A program made the translations under genes and the position numbers. From positions 1-64,000 of the forward strand of contig NZ_JMPS01000073.1 of the NCBI RefSeq assembly GCF_000735455.1: DNA of 64,000 nucleotides, read 5' to 3'. Of this stretch, positions 1-8,770 are shown in pieces (positions within the stretch are counted from its first letter, which is position 1; each line of letters starts with the position of its first letter). The stretch is from Yokenella regensburgei ATCC 49455. Lineage in GTDB: Bacteria; Pseudomonadota; Gammaproteobacteria; Enterobacterales; Enterobacteriaceae. A model generated the notes under the pieces. The model worked only from the letters and a program-made list of their open reading frames with translations. It was not told the origin of the DNA and ran no database searches.

Positions 1-165
1 CTGACCATGCCAGTGGCTGGCGGACATCGCGTGAGGTTGCCTCAGTTCGATATCCATCCGCTGATATTCCGAATAGAGCGTCAGCGGGCTGCGGGTTTGC
101 TTCTCATCGCTGCTGCACATGTGCGGGTCCGGAGGCAGCGGCGGCGTGGCATTTTCCTTCATCAT
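1..165 (-). CDS. melR: MelR, melibiose operon regulator (5' part only)
   Basis: This is the N-terminal end of an AraC-family activator; the rest lies beyond the left edge. Read on the minus strand, about 54 codons are visible. After a short variable head they match the start of E. coli MelR (CSSDEKQTRSPLTLYSEYQ, then SHWHGQ), the beginning of its melibiose-sensing cupin-like domain. Two in-frame ATG codons occur in tandem at 165 and 162, and an upstream GGAACAGG could serve as ribosome site. It is divergent from melA, as in E. coli, where MelR with CRP activates melAB in the presence of melibiose. The DNA-binding HTH region is not in the window, so whether the gene is intact cannot be judged. 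Confidence 0.93.
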   Translation of the reverse strand, partial: MMKENATPPLPPDPHMCSSDEKQTRSPLTLYSEYQRMDIELRQPHAMSASHWHGQ

Positions 166-264
166 CCTGTTCCTGAATCGTCAGATCGGGCGCTATAGCG
201 CATCACTTAGGCCTGAGCTTAGATCAGTCGACGGCCCATTTCCTGCACTTTTTCCGCAATTTAC

Positions 265-316
265 TCCCGAAAACTCAGATCGTTGACCTGAGGCGAGCCT
301 ATCTGAGTTTTCGGGA
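265..316. promoter_or_regulatory. Perfect inverted repeat in the melR-melA control region
   Basis: The arms TCCCGAAAACTCAGAT (265-280) and ATCTGAGTTTTCGGGA (301-316) are exact reverse complements, separated by 20 bp. They lie midway in the 228 bp between the divergent melR and melA starts. MelR is known to bind several related 18 bp sites here in E. coli, some in inverted orientation, so these arms are probably a pair of MelR sites. That assignment is inference; the symmetry itself is seen directly. Confidence 0.6.
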
Positions 317-393
317 ATGCTCCCACGGGAACAGGGCAGCGCAGCAAGGGAAGGGTATGCCACTCTGCAGGGGTTCAATGACCTGATGGAGTA

Positions 394-1746
394 ATGATGA
401 TGTCTGCCCCCAAAATTACCTTTATTGGTGCCGGTTCTACGGTGTTTGTTAAAAACATCCTCGGCGATGTGTTTCAGCGCCCGGCCCTGAAATCAGCGCA
501 TATCGCGTTGATGGATATTGATGAGACCCGGCTTGAGGAATCGCACATTGTGGTGCGTAAGCTGATGGAATCGCTCGGTGCTAACGGTGAAATAACCTGT
601 CATCGCGACCAGAAAGCCGCTCTCCAGGGCGCGGATTTCGTGGTAGTCGCGTTCCAGATTGGCGGCTACGAGCCCTGTACGGTAACTGACTTCGAAGTGT
701 GTAAACGACACGGACTGGAGCAAACCATTGCCGATACCCTTGGCCCTGGCGGGATCATGCGTGCACTGCGCACCATTCCGCACCTGTGGCGAATCTGTGA
801 TGACATGACCGAGGTGTGCCCGAATGCCACGATGCTGAACTACGTTAACCCGATGGCGATGAATACCTGGGCGATGTACGCCCGTTACCCGCATATCAAG
901 CAGGTGGGGCTGTGCCACTCCGTGCAGGGAACGTCGGAAGAACTGGCGCGCGACCTGGATCTGGATCCGGCGGACCTGCGTTATCGCTGCGCCGGCATCA
1001 ACCATATGGCGTTCTACCTCTCGCTTGAGAAGAAAGTGGCCAACGGCGAGTACGTCAGTCTTTATCCCGAGCTGTTGCAGGCCTATGCCGAAGGCAGGGC
1101 GCCGAAGCCGAATCTGCACGGCAACCCGCGCTGCGAAAATATCGTCCGCTACGAGATGTTTAAAAAACTGGGCTACTTTGTGACCGAATCCTCTGAGCAT
1201 TTTGCTGAATACACGCCGTGGTTTATCAAACCCGGTCGCGAAGATCTGATTGCTCGCTATAAAGTCCCACTGGATGAATATCCAAAACGCTGCGTTGAGC
1301 AGGTGGCAAACTGGCATAAAGAGCTGGAGCAGTACCAGAGCAGCGAGCGCATTGAGGTCAAACCTTCCCGCGAGTATGCCAGCACCATCATGAATGCCAT
1401 CTGGACCGGAGAACCGAGCGTAGTCTACGGCAACGTACGCAATGACGGGCTTATTGATAACCTGCCGGAAGGGTGCTGCGTGGAGGTAGCCTGTCTCGTG
1501 GATGCCAACGGTATTCAGCCAACGAAAGTCGGTAAACTTCCGGCGCATCTGGCCGCGCTGATGCAAACCAATATTAACGTTCAGACGTTGCTGACTGAGG
1601 CCATTCTGACGGAGAACCGTGACTATGTGTACTACGCCACCATGATGGATCCGCATACTGCGGCGGTGCTTGGGATCGAGGAGATCTACGCGCTGGTGGA
1701 CGATCTGATTGCCAGCCACGGGAAATGGCTACCGGACTGGCTGTAG
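394..1746 (+). CDS. melA: MelA, alpha-galactosidase (melibiase)
   Basis: Intracellular GH4 alpha-galactosidase that splits melibiose into galactose and glucose, using NAD and a divalent metal. The protein has about 450 residues, the usual length, and is nearly colinear with E. coli MelA. The Rossmann NAD motif (ITFIGAGST) is at the N-terminus. The family's metal-binding Cys and His sit in VGLCHSVQG and AGINHMAFY. Three ATG codons stand in tandem (394, 397, 400). The GGAG at 387-390 is better spaced for the second or third, so the true start may be 3-6 bases downstream of that given. It is the first gene of melA-melB and divergent from melR, whose product should activate it. Confidence 0.97.
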   Translation: MMMSAPKITFIGAGSTVFVKNILGDVFQRPALKSAHIALMDIDETRLEESHIVVRKLMESLGANGEITCHRDQKAALQGADFVVVAFQIGGYEPCTVTDFEVCKRHGLEQTIADTLGPGGIMRALRTIPHLWRICDDMTEVCPNATMLNYVNPMAMNTWAMYARYPHIKQVGLCHSVQGTSEELARDLDLDPADLRYRCAGINHMAFYLSLEKKVANGEYVSLYPELLQAYAEGRAPKPNLHGNPRCENIVRYEMFKKLGYFVTESSEHFAEYTPWFIKPGREDLIARYKVPLDEYPKRCVEQVANWHKELEQYQSSERIEVKPSREYASTIMNAIWTGEPSVVYGNVRNDGLIDNLPEGCCVEVACLVDANGIQPTKVGKLPAHLAALMQTNINVQTLLTEAILTENRDYVYYATMMDPHTAAVLGIEEIYALVDDLIASHGKWLPDWL

Positions 1747-1834
1747 TAGCTGCGCCTCGCCGTCGGGTCCATGGGCCCGATGGTTTTCTGTCACTATCCC
1801 TGGAGGAGGCGCTGGTTGCAGCGGCCTTGAGACT

Positions 1835-3256
1835 ATGAGTATTTCACTAACAACAAAACTCAGCTATGGATTTGGCGCTTTCGGCAAGGATTTCGCGATT
1901 GGTATTGTTTACATGTACCTGATGTACTACTACACCGATGTGGTTGGGCTCTCGGTTGGCGTGGTGGGTACGCTGTTTCTGGTGGCGCGTATTCTGGATG
2001 CTCTGGCAGACCCGTTAATGGGGTGGTTGGTTAACTGTACCCGCTCGCGCTGGGGCAAGTTTAAGCCATGGATCCTGATTGGCACCATCACGAACTCGAT
2101 AGTCCTGTATATGCTGTTCAGCGCCCATCATTTTTCCGGCGTGGCGCTGCTGGCCTGGGTGTGGGTCACTTATCTGCTGTGGGGATTTACCTACACTATT
2201 ATGGATGTTCCGTTCTGGTCGCTGGTGCCGACCATCACGCTTGATAAGCGCGAACGCGAGGAGCTGGTGCCGTACCCGCGCTTCTTCGCCAGCCTTTCAG
2301 GGTTTGTGACCGCAGGGATCACGCTGCCCTTTGTTAATGCCGTCGGCGGCGGGGATCGTGGTTTTGGCTTTCAGATGTTCACGCTTATCCTGATAGCCTT
2401 CTTTGTGGTCTCGACCATCGTGACGCTGCGTAATGTACATGAAGTCTATTCCTCCGACAGCGGAGTGAGTGAGGACTCAGGCGATCACTCTCTGAAGCAG
2501 ATGGTCTCTCTTATCTATAAAAACAAACAGCTGGCATGCCTGCTGGGGATGGCGCTTGCATATAACACCGCATCGAACGTGATCTCTGGCTTTGCTATCT
2601 ATTATTTTACCTACGTCATTGGTAATGCGGAGCTGTTCCCGTACTACATGTCTTATGCGGGCGTCGCCAATTTGCTGACGCTCATCCTCTTTCCTCGGCT
2701 GGTGAAAGGATTGTCACGACGTGTGCTGTGGGCGGGGGCTTCAATAATGCCGGTACTGGGTGGCGGCGTCCTTTTGGGGATGGCACTTAGCGGGAGTTAC
2801 CCGGTGGTGCTGATTGCCCTTGCGGGTATGTTGCTCAATGTTGGTACCGCGCTGTTCTGGGTGCTGCAGGTTATCATGGTGGCGGATACCGTCGATTACG
2901 GCGAATACACCATGAATATCCGCTGTGAGAGTATTGCGTATTCCGTGCAGACCCTGGTGGTGAAGGCCGGGGCGGCGTTTGCGGCCTGGTTTATTGCCGT
3001 GGTTCTGGCGGTGATTGGCTATGTGCCAAATACGGTGCAGTCAGCCCAGACTATCTTTGGGATGCAGGCGATTATGATTGTGCTGCCGACGCTGTTCTTT
3101 GCCATCACGCTGTTCCTGTATTTCCGTTATTACACGCTGAACGGCGACATGCTGCGTCGTATTCAAATTCATCTGCTCGATAAATATCGCAAAATCCATG
3201 AGAGCGAACCCGGCGAGGCGCTGCCGGTGGCGAGCCCAGCACAGGTGAAGGCATAA
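1835..3256 (+). CDS. melB: MelB, melibiose:cation symporter
   Basis: Inner-membrane sugar symporter of the GPH family (12 helices, MFS fold) that takes up melibiose with Na+, Li+ or H+. From the ATG at 1835 it is 473 residues, exactly the length of E. coli MelB, and starts [20 protein letters not shown]. The cation-site region [12 protein letters not shown] in helix II keeps the acidic residues known to matter in MelB. The open frame extends upstream of 1835 and overlaps the end of melA, but that extension is unlike any MelB and is ignored. It lies 88 bp after melA and 2 bp before the SemiSWEET-like gene, so all three are probably co-transcribed. Confidence 0.97.
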   Translation: MSISLTTKLSYGFGAFGKDFAIGIVYMYLMYYYTDVVGLSVGVVGTLFLVARILDALADPLMGWLVNCTRSRWGKFKPWILIGTITNSIVLYMLFSAHHFSGVALLAWVWVTYLLWGFTYTIMDVPFWSLVPTITLDKREREELVPYPRFFASLSGFVTAGITLPFVNAVGGGDRGFGFQMFTLILIAFFVVSTIVTLRNVHEVYSSDSGVSEDSGDHSLKQMVSLIYKNKQLACLLGMALAYNTASNVISGFAIYYFTYVIGNAELFPYYMSYAGVANLLTLILFPRLVKGLSRRVLWAGASIMPVLGGGVLLGMALSGSYPVVLIALAGMLLNVGTALFWVLQVIMVADTVDYGEYTMNIRCESIAYSVQTLVVKAGAAFAAWFIAVVLAVIGYVPNTVQSAQTIFGMQAIMIVLPTLFFAITLFLYFRYYTLNGDMLRRIQIHLLDKYRKIHESEPGEALPVASPAQVKA

Positions 3257-3258
3257 AC

Positions 3259-3513
3259 ATGGAATGGGTGAAAATCATTGGTTATCTTGCTGCGATGCTG
3301 ACTACGCTCTCTTTTTTGCCTCAGGCGATAAAAGTGATAAGCACCCGTAATACGCAGGGGATCTCTCGGTTAATGTATATCATGTTTGTCACCGGTCTGG
3401 CGTTATGGCTGGTGTATGGCCTGCTGATAGGTGACCGGGCGGTCAGTATGGCGAATTTGCTCACACTTATCCTGGCATTACCCATTCTGCTGATGACGCT
3501 GCGTCGTCAGTAG
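3259..3513 (+). CDS. SemiSWEET-type PQ-loop sugar transporter
   Basis: An 84-residue membrane protein with three predicted helices and the PQ motif in LSFLPQAIKVISTRNTQGIS, typical of bacterial SemiSWEETs. These work as dimers and move sugars down their gradient. The start codon is 2 bp after the melB stop, so translation is almost certainly coupled to melB. E. coli has no such gene at this place. A role in exporting or equilibrating a product of melibiose hydrolysis, or in entry of a related sugar, is inferred from position only. Family assignment is strong; substrate is unknown. Confidence 0.85.
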   Translation: MEWVKIIGYLAAMLTTLSFLPQAIKVISTRNTQGISRLMYIMFVTGLALWLVYGLLIGDRAVSMANLLTLILALPILLMTLRRQ

Positions 3514-3548
3514 TTATGATGAATCTCCCCGGCTGCCCGGGGAGAATT

Positions 3549-4589
3549 TTACCAGTGATAGCTTATTCCGGTATCCAGTTTGTCCGCACAATCAATGCCA
3601 GAAGCCTTATCCCGCACATTGTTAAATTTATAATCGACGAAAACCTGCACATTTTTATTGAAGTAGTAGCTGAACCCCAGCTCTTCGTAATCGAGGATTT
3701 GGGTACGCCTGCCAGCAACGGTTTGTGTCAGCCGGGTATAGCTGATGTCTGGCTGTAATTTGTCGGTCAGCATATATTTCGCCAGCGCTTCGTAGCTGAC
3801 GGAGGAGGTGTTGTTATCACGGACCTGAGGATTAACGGCATTATTACTCTGCGTCAGGACGGCGGCCAGATACAGCTTTCTGCTGTTGTAATTAAGCCCC
3901 TCTGCGAAGGTACGAATGTCTTTCTGATAGCCCGCATTCTGTTGTTGATAAAAGGTGGTTGCGGAAGATGAAAGCGAAAATAGTGCACTCAGCTCGGGGG
4001 TAAAGTACCACACCAGCGAAGCACCAATGCCGTTGCCATTCTGCTGTTTTAAGGTGTGATAGTCGTTATTGCCTTTGAACTGGTACTGCAGGGCGACCTT
4101 CAAGGGATGTTGAAAGAGAGAGAACCTTTTACGCCATGTCATAAGATTAAGCGCCCGGCCGCGCATAAAATTATCAATATAGTTATATGACATCTCACGA
4201 AAGAAGGGTGAACGGTCGGTTAATGAGGTTACATCGTATAGCACTCCCCAGTTACGTCCGATATCCAGACTTCCCCAGTCGGGGTTGTCTATCCCGAGAA
4301 ACGCCAGCCGGGTTGCGTTTCTGCTGGCATCTGAAGCGCTGACCGTATATTCCCAGTGGGCATAGGCCTGCCAGTGCCTGGCGAGATCTTTTTTCCCAAT
4401 CAAACCAAAATAGAGATAACTTCGATCGCCATCGTCTTTCACGTTATTGCTGGTAAAACGTCTGGCGATTATTGTGCCGTAAAAATCGAGTTTTTTGCCG
4501 TCCTGGTTCACAAGATTAACCGCCAGAACCGCTGGCGAAAACAGTAGTGAGATGGCTACAAAGCAGTAGCGCGGAAATTGCAATGTCAT
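3549..4589 (-). CDS. OmpC/OmpF-family general porin, divergent member
   Basis: Outer-membrane beta-barrel porin. From the ATG at 4589 it has 346 residues, with a Sec signal peptide (MTLQFPRYCFVAISLLFSPAVLA) and then VNLVNQDGKKLDFYG, the usual first strand of enteric trimeric porins. The eyelet-loop region contains an FMRGRALNLMTWR segment. The C-terminus is DTGISYHW rather than the near-universal terminal Phe, so the BAM signal ends in Trp. Many loops are shorter than in OmpC. It converges with the mel operon. The frame extends 11 codons upstream, but only the 4589 start has a ribosome site (AGGG) and a proper signal peptide. Confidence 0.85.
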   Translation of the reverse strand: MTLQFPRYCFVAISLLFSPAVLAVNLVNQDGKKLDFYGTIIARRFTSNNVKDDGDRSYLYFGLIGKKDLARHWQAYAHWEYTVSASDASRNATRLAFLGIDNPDWGSLDIGRNWGVLYDVTSLTDRSPFFREMSYNYIDNFMRGRALNLMTWRKRFSLFQHPLKVALQYQFKGNNDYHTLKQQNGNGIGASLVWYFTPELSALFSLSSSATTFYQQQNAGYQKDIRTFAEGLNYNSRKLYLAAVLTQSNNAVNPQVRDNNTSSVSYEALAKYMLTDKLQPDISYTRLTQTVAGRRTQILDYEELGFSYYFNKNVQVFVDYKFNNVRDKASGIDCADKLDTGISYHW

Positions 4590-4694
4590 GATAAATAGCC
4601 CTAAAGAAGATCTGACACCCAAATGGTGACAGGGGGATAGATTTACCGGGACATATGCTCACTGCTTCATTCCAGTAGAATGAGCGGGTTATTA

Positions 4695-5540
4695 TTATGC
4701 GGAAACGATTTGTTTACGACCAAAGTAGCTGACAATGCCATTGGTAATGGCGGAAGCAATCTTGTAGCGAAATGCCGTTGTGCCTAAAAGTCTTTCCTCC
4801 TCAGGGTTAGTGATAAACGAGGTTTCTACTAGTACGGAAGGGATATAAGGTGACTTCAGTACCACAAAAGCGGCCTGTTCCGTTTGCCGTGAATGCATAG
4901 GGTGAACAGGGGAGATATGGCGAACAATATGCGACCCCAGCAGCAGACTTTCCTTAATGGTTTCCGTCTGCTCGAGATCAAAAATGATCCTGTCCAGATA
5001 TTTGTCTTTGTGCATAGCCCTATTGCCGGCAACTTCATCTGCCGCATTTTCACTTTTCGCAAGGTATTTTGCCATTGCGCTGCTGGCTCCCCGGGTTGAA
5101 AGGGCAAAGACGGAAGCCCCGTGAGCGGCAGGGCTGGTGAAGCCATCGGCGTGAATAGACATAAAAAGAGAGGCATTATGCGCGTGGGCGATCTGGACGC
5201 GGTCGTAGAGTGGAATAAACGTATCATCTGTGCGCGTCAGGAAAGCATCAATGCCGTGACCTTTTAAGAGGTTTTTAACGTTATTGGCAATCTCCAGTAC
5301 AATATGTTTTTCCAGCGAACCTTCATGGCCCACCGCACCTGAATCAATGCCGCCGTGCCCGGGATCCAGCATGACCGTATATTTCCCACGACCATGAGTC
5401 GGGGAGGGGGAATGAGGATGTATTAACCGTTTTTGTGCCTGCGCATGAGCAAATGGTGTAACTAACGCATTGGCGGCGAGAGTCGCTAAACCAGCAAGAA
5501 TGATCTGCCGGCGTGTCGTTTTCCTGTCCAAAACAATCAC
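4695..5540 (-). CDS. AmiA-type N-acetylmuramoyl-L-alanine amidase, Tat-exported paralog
   Basis: Periplasmic zinc amidase (Amidase_3) that removes stem peptides from peptidoglycan. It follows E. coli AmiA almost end to end: a twin-arginine signal (TTRRQIILAG), the zinc-ligand motifs VMLDPGHGGIDSGA and SIHADGF, and the catalytic SVLVETSFITNPEEE near the C-terminus. It lacks AMIN domains, as AmiA does. The frame begins at a GTG at 5540; a TTG at 5531 has better spacing to GAGG and may be the real start. It is divergent from the metal-uptake operon and has its own Zur-like box at 5557-5573. Amidase paralogs of this type are known members of zinc-starvation regulons. Whether another amiA exists elsewhere in this genome cannot be seen. 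Confidence 0.9.
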   Translation of the reverse strand: MIVLDRKTTRRQIILAGLATLAANALVTPFAHAQAQKRLIHPHSPSPTHGRGKYTVMLDPGHGGIDSGAVGHEGSLEKHIVLEIANNVKNLLKGHGIDAFLTRTDDTFIPLYDRVQIAHAHNASLFMSIHADGFTSPAAHGASVFALSTRGASSAMAKYLAKSENAADEVAGNRAMHKDKYLDRIIFDLEQTETIKESLLLGSHIVRHISPVHPMHSRQTEQAAFVVLKSPYIPSVLVETSFITNPEEERLLGTTAFRYKIASAITNGIVSYFGRKQIVSA

Positions 5541-5556
5541 CTCGTTGTTGCATTTA

Positions 5557-5573
5557 TTGTGATGTTATAACGT
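5557..5573. promoter_or_regulatory. Zur-like box, amidase side
   Basis: The 17-mer TTGTGATGTTATAACGT agrees at 12 of 16 defined positions with a palindrome of the form ATGTTATA-N-TATAACAT, the shape I recall for enteric Zur boxes. It lies about 20 bp upstream of the amidase start. Its core ATGTTATAACGTTTT is repeated exactly 200 bp away in front of the transporter operon. Binding by Zur is inferred. Confidence 0.5.
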
Positions 5574-5735
5574 TTTATATTGACCGGGGTCGAGGCTTTG
5601 AATGTTATTTATTGTTGCTGTGGGTTACCTCGTGTTTTCACATTGCCTGCTAACCCGGTGGAAGCGCTAAAAATAAATAGCTTCGGAAAACCATATACTT
5701 CCTACCGAAACATATTGATATAGATCCTTTCAAAA

Positions 5736-5754
5736 GATAATTATTCTCATTTGA
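5736..5754. promoter_or_regulatory. Possible Fur box
   Basis: GATAATTATTCTCATTTGA matches the 19-bp Fur consensus (GATAATGATAATCATTATC) at 13 positions. It sits just before the stronger Zur-like box and about 95 bp ahead of the exporter start. The region is AT-rich, so this may be chance; dual iron and zinc control is the alternative. Confidence 0.35.
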
Positions 5755-5756
5755 AT

Positions 5757-5773
5757 ATGTTATGTTATAACGT
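5757..5773. promoter_or_regulatory. Zur-like box, transporter side
   Basis: ATGTTATGTTATAACGT agrees with ATGTTATA-N-TATAACAT at 14 of 16 defined positions and contains the inverted arms GTTAT and ATAAC. It lies 74 bp upstream of the exporter ATG. Together with the matching box at 5557-5573 it suggests that both divergent units answer to the zinc repressor Zur. Confidence 0.55.
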
Positions 5774-5846
5774 TTTTACTCATTGCAAACCCACACAACA
5801 GGTGATGATTACCCCATTGTTCAATGACTCATCCTGGGGAGGAATT

Positions 5847-7229
5847 ATGTCTACCGAACTCGCTAAAGAAGAAAAATTAAATGTTGCTGCCGTACTGGCG
5901 GTTTCACTCAGCACCGTTATTGCCATGCTGGATAGCACGATTGCCAACGTAGCTCTACCGGTGATCGCCAAAGATTTTGCCGTTTCTGAATCCTCTTCCA
6001 TCCTGATAATTAATGCGTACCAGTTTGCGGTTATTGCTTCGTTACTGGTTTTTGCAGCCCTGGGGAGAAAAGTCGGGAACAAGCGAATCTTCATTATGGG
6101 AGCGATTCTTTTTGCTTTCTCATCCCTTGGATGCGCGCTCTCTGACACGCTGAATATGCTCACCGTATTTCGTGTGGTTCAGGGATTTGGTGCGGCGGCG
6201 ATTCTGAGTGTGAATGCGGCGCTAATAAAAGATATCTACCCGCCGAGACTGCTAGGGCGAGGGTTGGGGATTAATGTCATGGTGGTCTCTGTTTCCGCCG
6301 CCGCCGGACCTTCAATTGCCTCTGCCATAATGTCCGTGGCGAGCTGGAACTGGCTGTTTACCATTAACGTACCCATTGCCTGTATTTCGCTCGTGCTGTG
6401 TATGGTGTCGCTAAAATCGACTCAACGCATGGAAACCCGCTTTGATAAAGCAGGCGCCGGGTTGGTGTTTCTGACGTTTATTTCGTTTTCAACGCTGATG
6501 CTCGGAGTAACGAAAAATAACCCTATTGAAGTGGTTCTGAGTGCAATAATCCTGGCCGTGCTGGCGACAATTCTCTATGTCGATCAGAAAAGGAAGCATG
6601 ATAGTGCATTGATACCGGTAGAAATATTCCACAGTAAAACCTTCTCATTGTCGTTACTGATGTCGACGCTGTCGTACAGCACACAGTTACTGGCCTTCGT
6701 CTCCCTACCGTTTTATTTCCATAACGTGCTGCACCGCAATGTTGTGGAGATCGGTATGTTGTTGACCGCATGGCCCCTGGCAACGATGTTGACCTCGCTG
6801 GTGGCCGGGGATCTTATTAAAAAACATGACCCTAACCTGGTCGCGCTTTCAGGTCTATCGCTGCTTCTCGTAGGTACGCTGCTTATGGTATGGCTTCCGG
6901 GCGAACCTTCGAATCTGCAGATCCTCTGGCGAGTGGCCATTTGCGGGTTTGGTTTTGGGCTATTCCAGTCTCCTAACAATTATCTCATTATGACGTCGGT
7001 CTCGCATGAGAATAGCAGTATTGCCAGCGGGCTACTGGGGAGCTCCCGCCTTGTCGGACAAATTATTGGCTCCGCGCTGGTGGCTGTTTTCTTCAATCTC
7101 TATGCAAGCCATGGCACAAATATTAGCCTGCTCGCAGGGGCATTTTTCTCGTTGCTGTCTTTGACCGTAAGTTATCTTCGATTCAAATCTGGCCATCAGG
7201 CACAAAATTTTAGCAATAAAGCAGTATGA
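5847..7229 (+). CDS. DHA2-family MFS exporter
   Basis: Inner-membrane drug:H+ antiporter-type exporter of about 460 residues, consistent with 14 helices. Seen are the family motif C-like AAAGPSIASAIMSVASWNWLFTINVP, motif A-like LGRKVGNKRIF between helices 2 and 3, and the DSTIANVALP motif in helix 1. The start at 5847 has a strong GGGGAGG site; the frame runs upstream, but that part overlaps the regulatory boxes. It is the first gene of a five-gene unit with a lipoprotein and a FecBCDE-like importer. In such company DHA2 proteins often export a metal chelator or return an emptied one, but no chelator biosynthesis gene is visible. Substrate unknown. Confidence 0.85.
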   Translation: MSTELAKEEKLNVAAVLAVSLSTVIAMLDSTIANVALPVIAKDFAVSESSSILIINAYQFAVIASLLVFAALGRKVGNKRIFIMGAILFAFSSLGCALSDTLNMLTVFRVVQGFGAAAILSVNAALIKDIYPPRLLGRGLGINVMVVSVSAAAGPSIASAIMSVASWNWLFTINVPIACISLVLCMVSLKSTQRMETRFDKAGAGLVFLTFISFSTLMLGVTKNNPIEVVLSAIILAVLATILYVDQKRKHDSALIPVEIFHSKTFSLSLLMSTLSYSTQLLAFVSLPFYFHNVLHRNVVEIGMLLTAWPLATMLTSLVAGDLIKKHDPNLVALSGLSLLLVGTLLMVWLPGEPSNLQILWRVAICGFGFGLFQSPNNYLIMTSVSHENSSIASGLLGSSRLVGQIIGSALVAVFFNLYASHGTNISLLAGAFFSLLSLTVSYLRFKSGHQAQNFSNKAV

Positions 7230-7237
7230 GGTAATTA

Positions 7238-7642
7238 ATGAAAATAAAGTCTATTAAGGTCATATTGTTTATGATTATTTTTTCGGTACTTTCTGGTTGT
7301 TCAACATACAATCCGGTCAATCTGCAGAAAAAAAGTATTGCACCAAAGAGCAGTTACTACGATTTCCAGCCGGCGATATACGTGGGTGACCATCTTAAAT
7401 ATGGCTTGCTGAACGGCGATCATGGAGAAATAACGGTAGCAAAAATTGAACCCAATCGCATCACGGGTGATAACGGTAGAGTGATCACTTTGTCAAAGTT
7501 GTCATTTCTGGAGCGAAAAGATATTTCAACAGGTAAAACGGCGGCACTAGTTGGGGGTGGGGTGGCAGCGACAACGGTCATTGTCTTCCTGGCTGGTGTG
7601 ACTATTATCGGCTTAGGCGCAGTAGCCGCCATTACATCATAA
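7238..7642 (+). CDS. Small lipoprotein in metal-uptake operon
   Basis: A 134-residue protein with a lipobox signal peptide (VLSGC, Cys about residue 21) and a hydrophobic, glycine-rich C-terminus (GGGVAATTVIVFLAGVTIIGLGAVAAITS) that could be a membrane anchor. I do not recognise the family. It starts 9 bp after the exporter stop and 28 bp before the binding-protein gene, so it belongs to the same transcript. A lipidated N-terminus plus a C-terminal helix would suit a protein linking envelope layers or helping the exporter; this is speculation. Confidence 0.7.
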   Translation: MKIKSIKVILFMIIFSVLSGCSTYNPVNLQKKSIAPKSSYYDFQPAIYVGDHLKYGLLNGDHGEITVAKIEPNRITGDNGRVITLSKLSFLERKDISTGKTAALVGGGVAATTVIVFLAGVTIIGLGAVAAITS

Positions 7643-7669
7643 TCAACAAATATCATTGAGGGATTAACT

Positions 7670-8749
7670 ATGGCTAATACCAGAGCATTACCAGCTTTTA
7701 TTGTATCATCGTTGCTTATTTTTCCGGTAATAAGTCATGCAAGTGATTTTATTCAGAACAAAAACACAACCAATACGGCACATGATCAGAAAGCTACAAC
7801 ATTAAAGTTCAACCGCATTGTCATTACCGGGAACTGTCCCTTCGGTGTGATTATGGCTAATAATCTTGCATATCAGCATGTTATTGGTGTAGGTCCGTGG
7901 GCGTTTCTGCATTCCAACATGAAGCTCCTCAGAGATATGAAACCAGATATAGATCGTATTACGACTGACTTTATTAATAAGGATTATGTGGTGAATATGG
8001 AGTCGTTGCTTAATCTACAGCCAGATATTATTTATTATTACGGTAAAAGTCAGGATGACAATCTGGAGCGAGCAGGGGTACCTACCGTAAATTTAGACGC
8101 CGGTGGCGATACGAAATTTGAGCCCATAGAGACACAGGTCTATTGGGAAAACACATTTAACAAGACGCTGGGTTTGCCACACAGCCATAAGTTTGCGGAT
8201 GCGTGGAAAACAACGCTTGCTGAGGCAAAGCCGTATGTGGAGAAGATGAGAGGGCAACACATTCGCGCACTTTATCTGGAGCAAAGTGATGGTAAACAGC
8301 TTAAAGTCAGTGGACCTAAGACCTATGGTGATACATATCTTAAAATGGCGGGGATGGAAAATGTAGCCAGTAACCTGACTGTCAAAGGGGATGCTGGCAG
8401 GTATATAAATGTATCGATGGAACAGATCATTCAGTGGGATCCTGATATTATTTTTGTGGTTTTTGGTAGCGCGAAAGATATTCTTAACAATAAGAACCCT
8501 GGGCAGGACTGGAGTAATTTAAAAGCATTTAAGAATAAGAAGATTTTTTCCACTCCTGTTGGCCTACATAACTGGGGAGGGCTGTCAGCTGAAACCGCGC
8601 TGTTGCCTTTATATATGATTAATAAGTTTAACCCTGATTATATTAGTGATCAAAAAATGAAAGAGTTAACACGGCTACATTATAAAAAATGTTTAATTAT
8701 GCTATCCCTGATGCACTCCTTGATGACGAGCTCAGTCAACATTAATTAA
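7670..8749 (+). CDS. FecB/BtuF-type periplasmic metal or metallophore binding protein (C-terminal frameshift)
   Basis: Class III (TroA-like fold) substrate-binding protein of about 359 residues with a Sec signal peptide ending near ISHA. It has typical two-lobe features: RIVITGN opening the first lobe, LNLQPDIIYYYG, a linker helix (SHKFADAWKTTLAEAKPYV), and WDPDIIFVVFG in the second lobe. The last 21 residues look wrong for the family. One base out of frame, the same DNA reads FNYAIPDALLDDELSQH and stops at 8745. Adding one A to the six-A run at 8684-8689 would restore that end. The cause is either a sequencing slip or a real tail mutation. It lies 21 bp before the permease gene. Ligand unknown; zinc, iron or a chelate is likely. 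Confidence 0.85.
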   Translation: MANTRALPAFIVSSLLIFPVISHASDFIQNKNTTNTAHDQKATTLKFNRIVITGNCPFGVIMANNLAYQHVIGVGPWAFLHSNMKLLRDMKPDIDRITTDFINKDYVVNMESLLNLQPDIIYYYGKSQDDNLERAGVPTVNLDAGGDTKFEPIETQVYWENTFNKTLGLPHSHKFADAWKTTLAEAKPYVEKMRGQHIRALYLEQSDGKQLKVSGPKTYGDTYLKMAGMENVASNLTVKGDAGRYINVSMEQIIQWDPDIIFVVFGSAKDILNNKNPGQDWSNLKAFKNKKIFSTPVGLHNWGGLSAETALLPLYMINKFNPDYISDQKMKELTRLHYKKCLIMLSLMHSLMTSSVNIN

Positions 8750-8770
8750 ATTGATTCTGGCAGGCTTACT

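Noticed and set aside
493-1719. 408-codon open frame on the minus strand inside melA
   Set aside because: It is fully antisense to melA, which is near-identical in layout to E. coli MelA; the antisense translation resembles no family and has no ribosome site.
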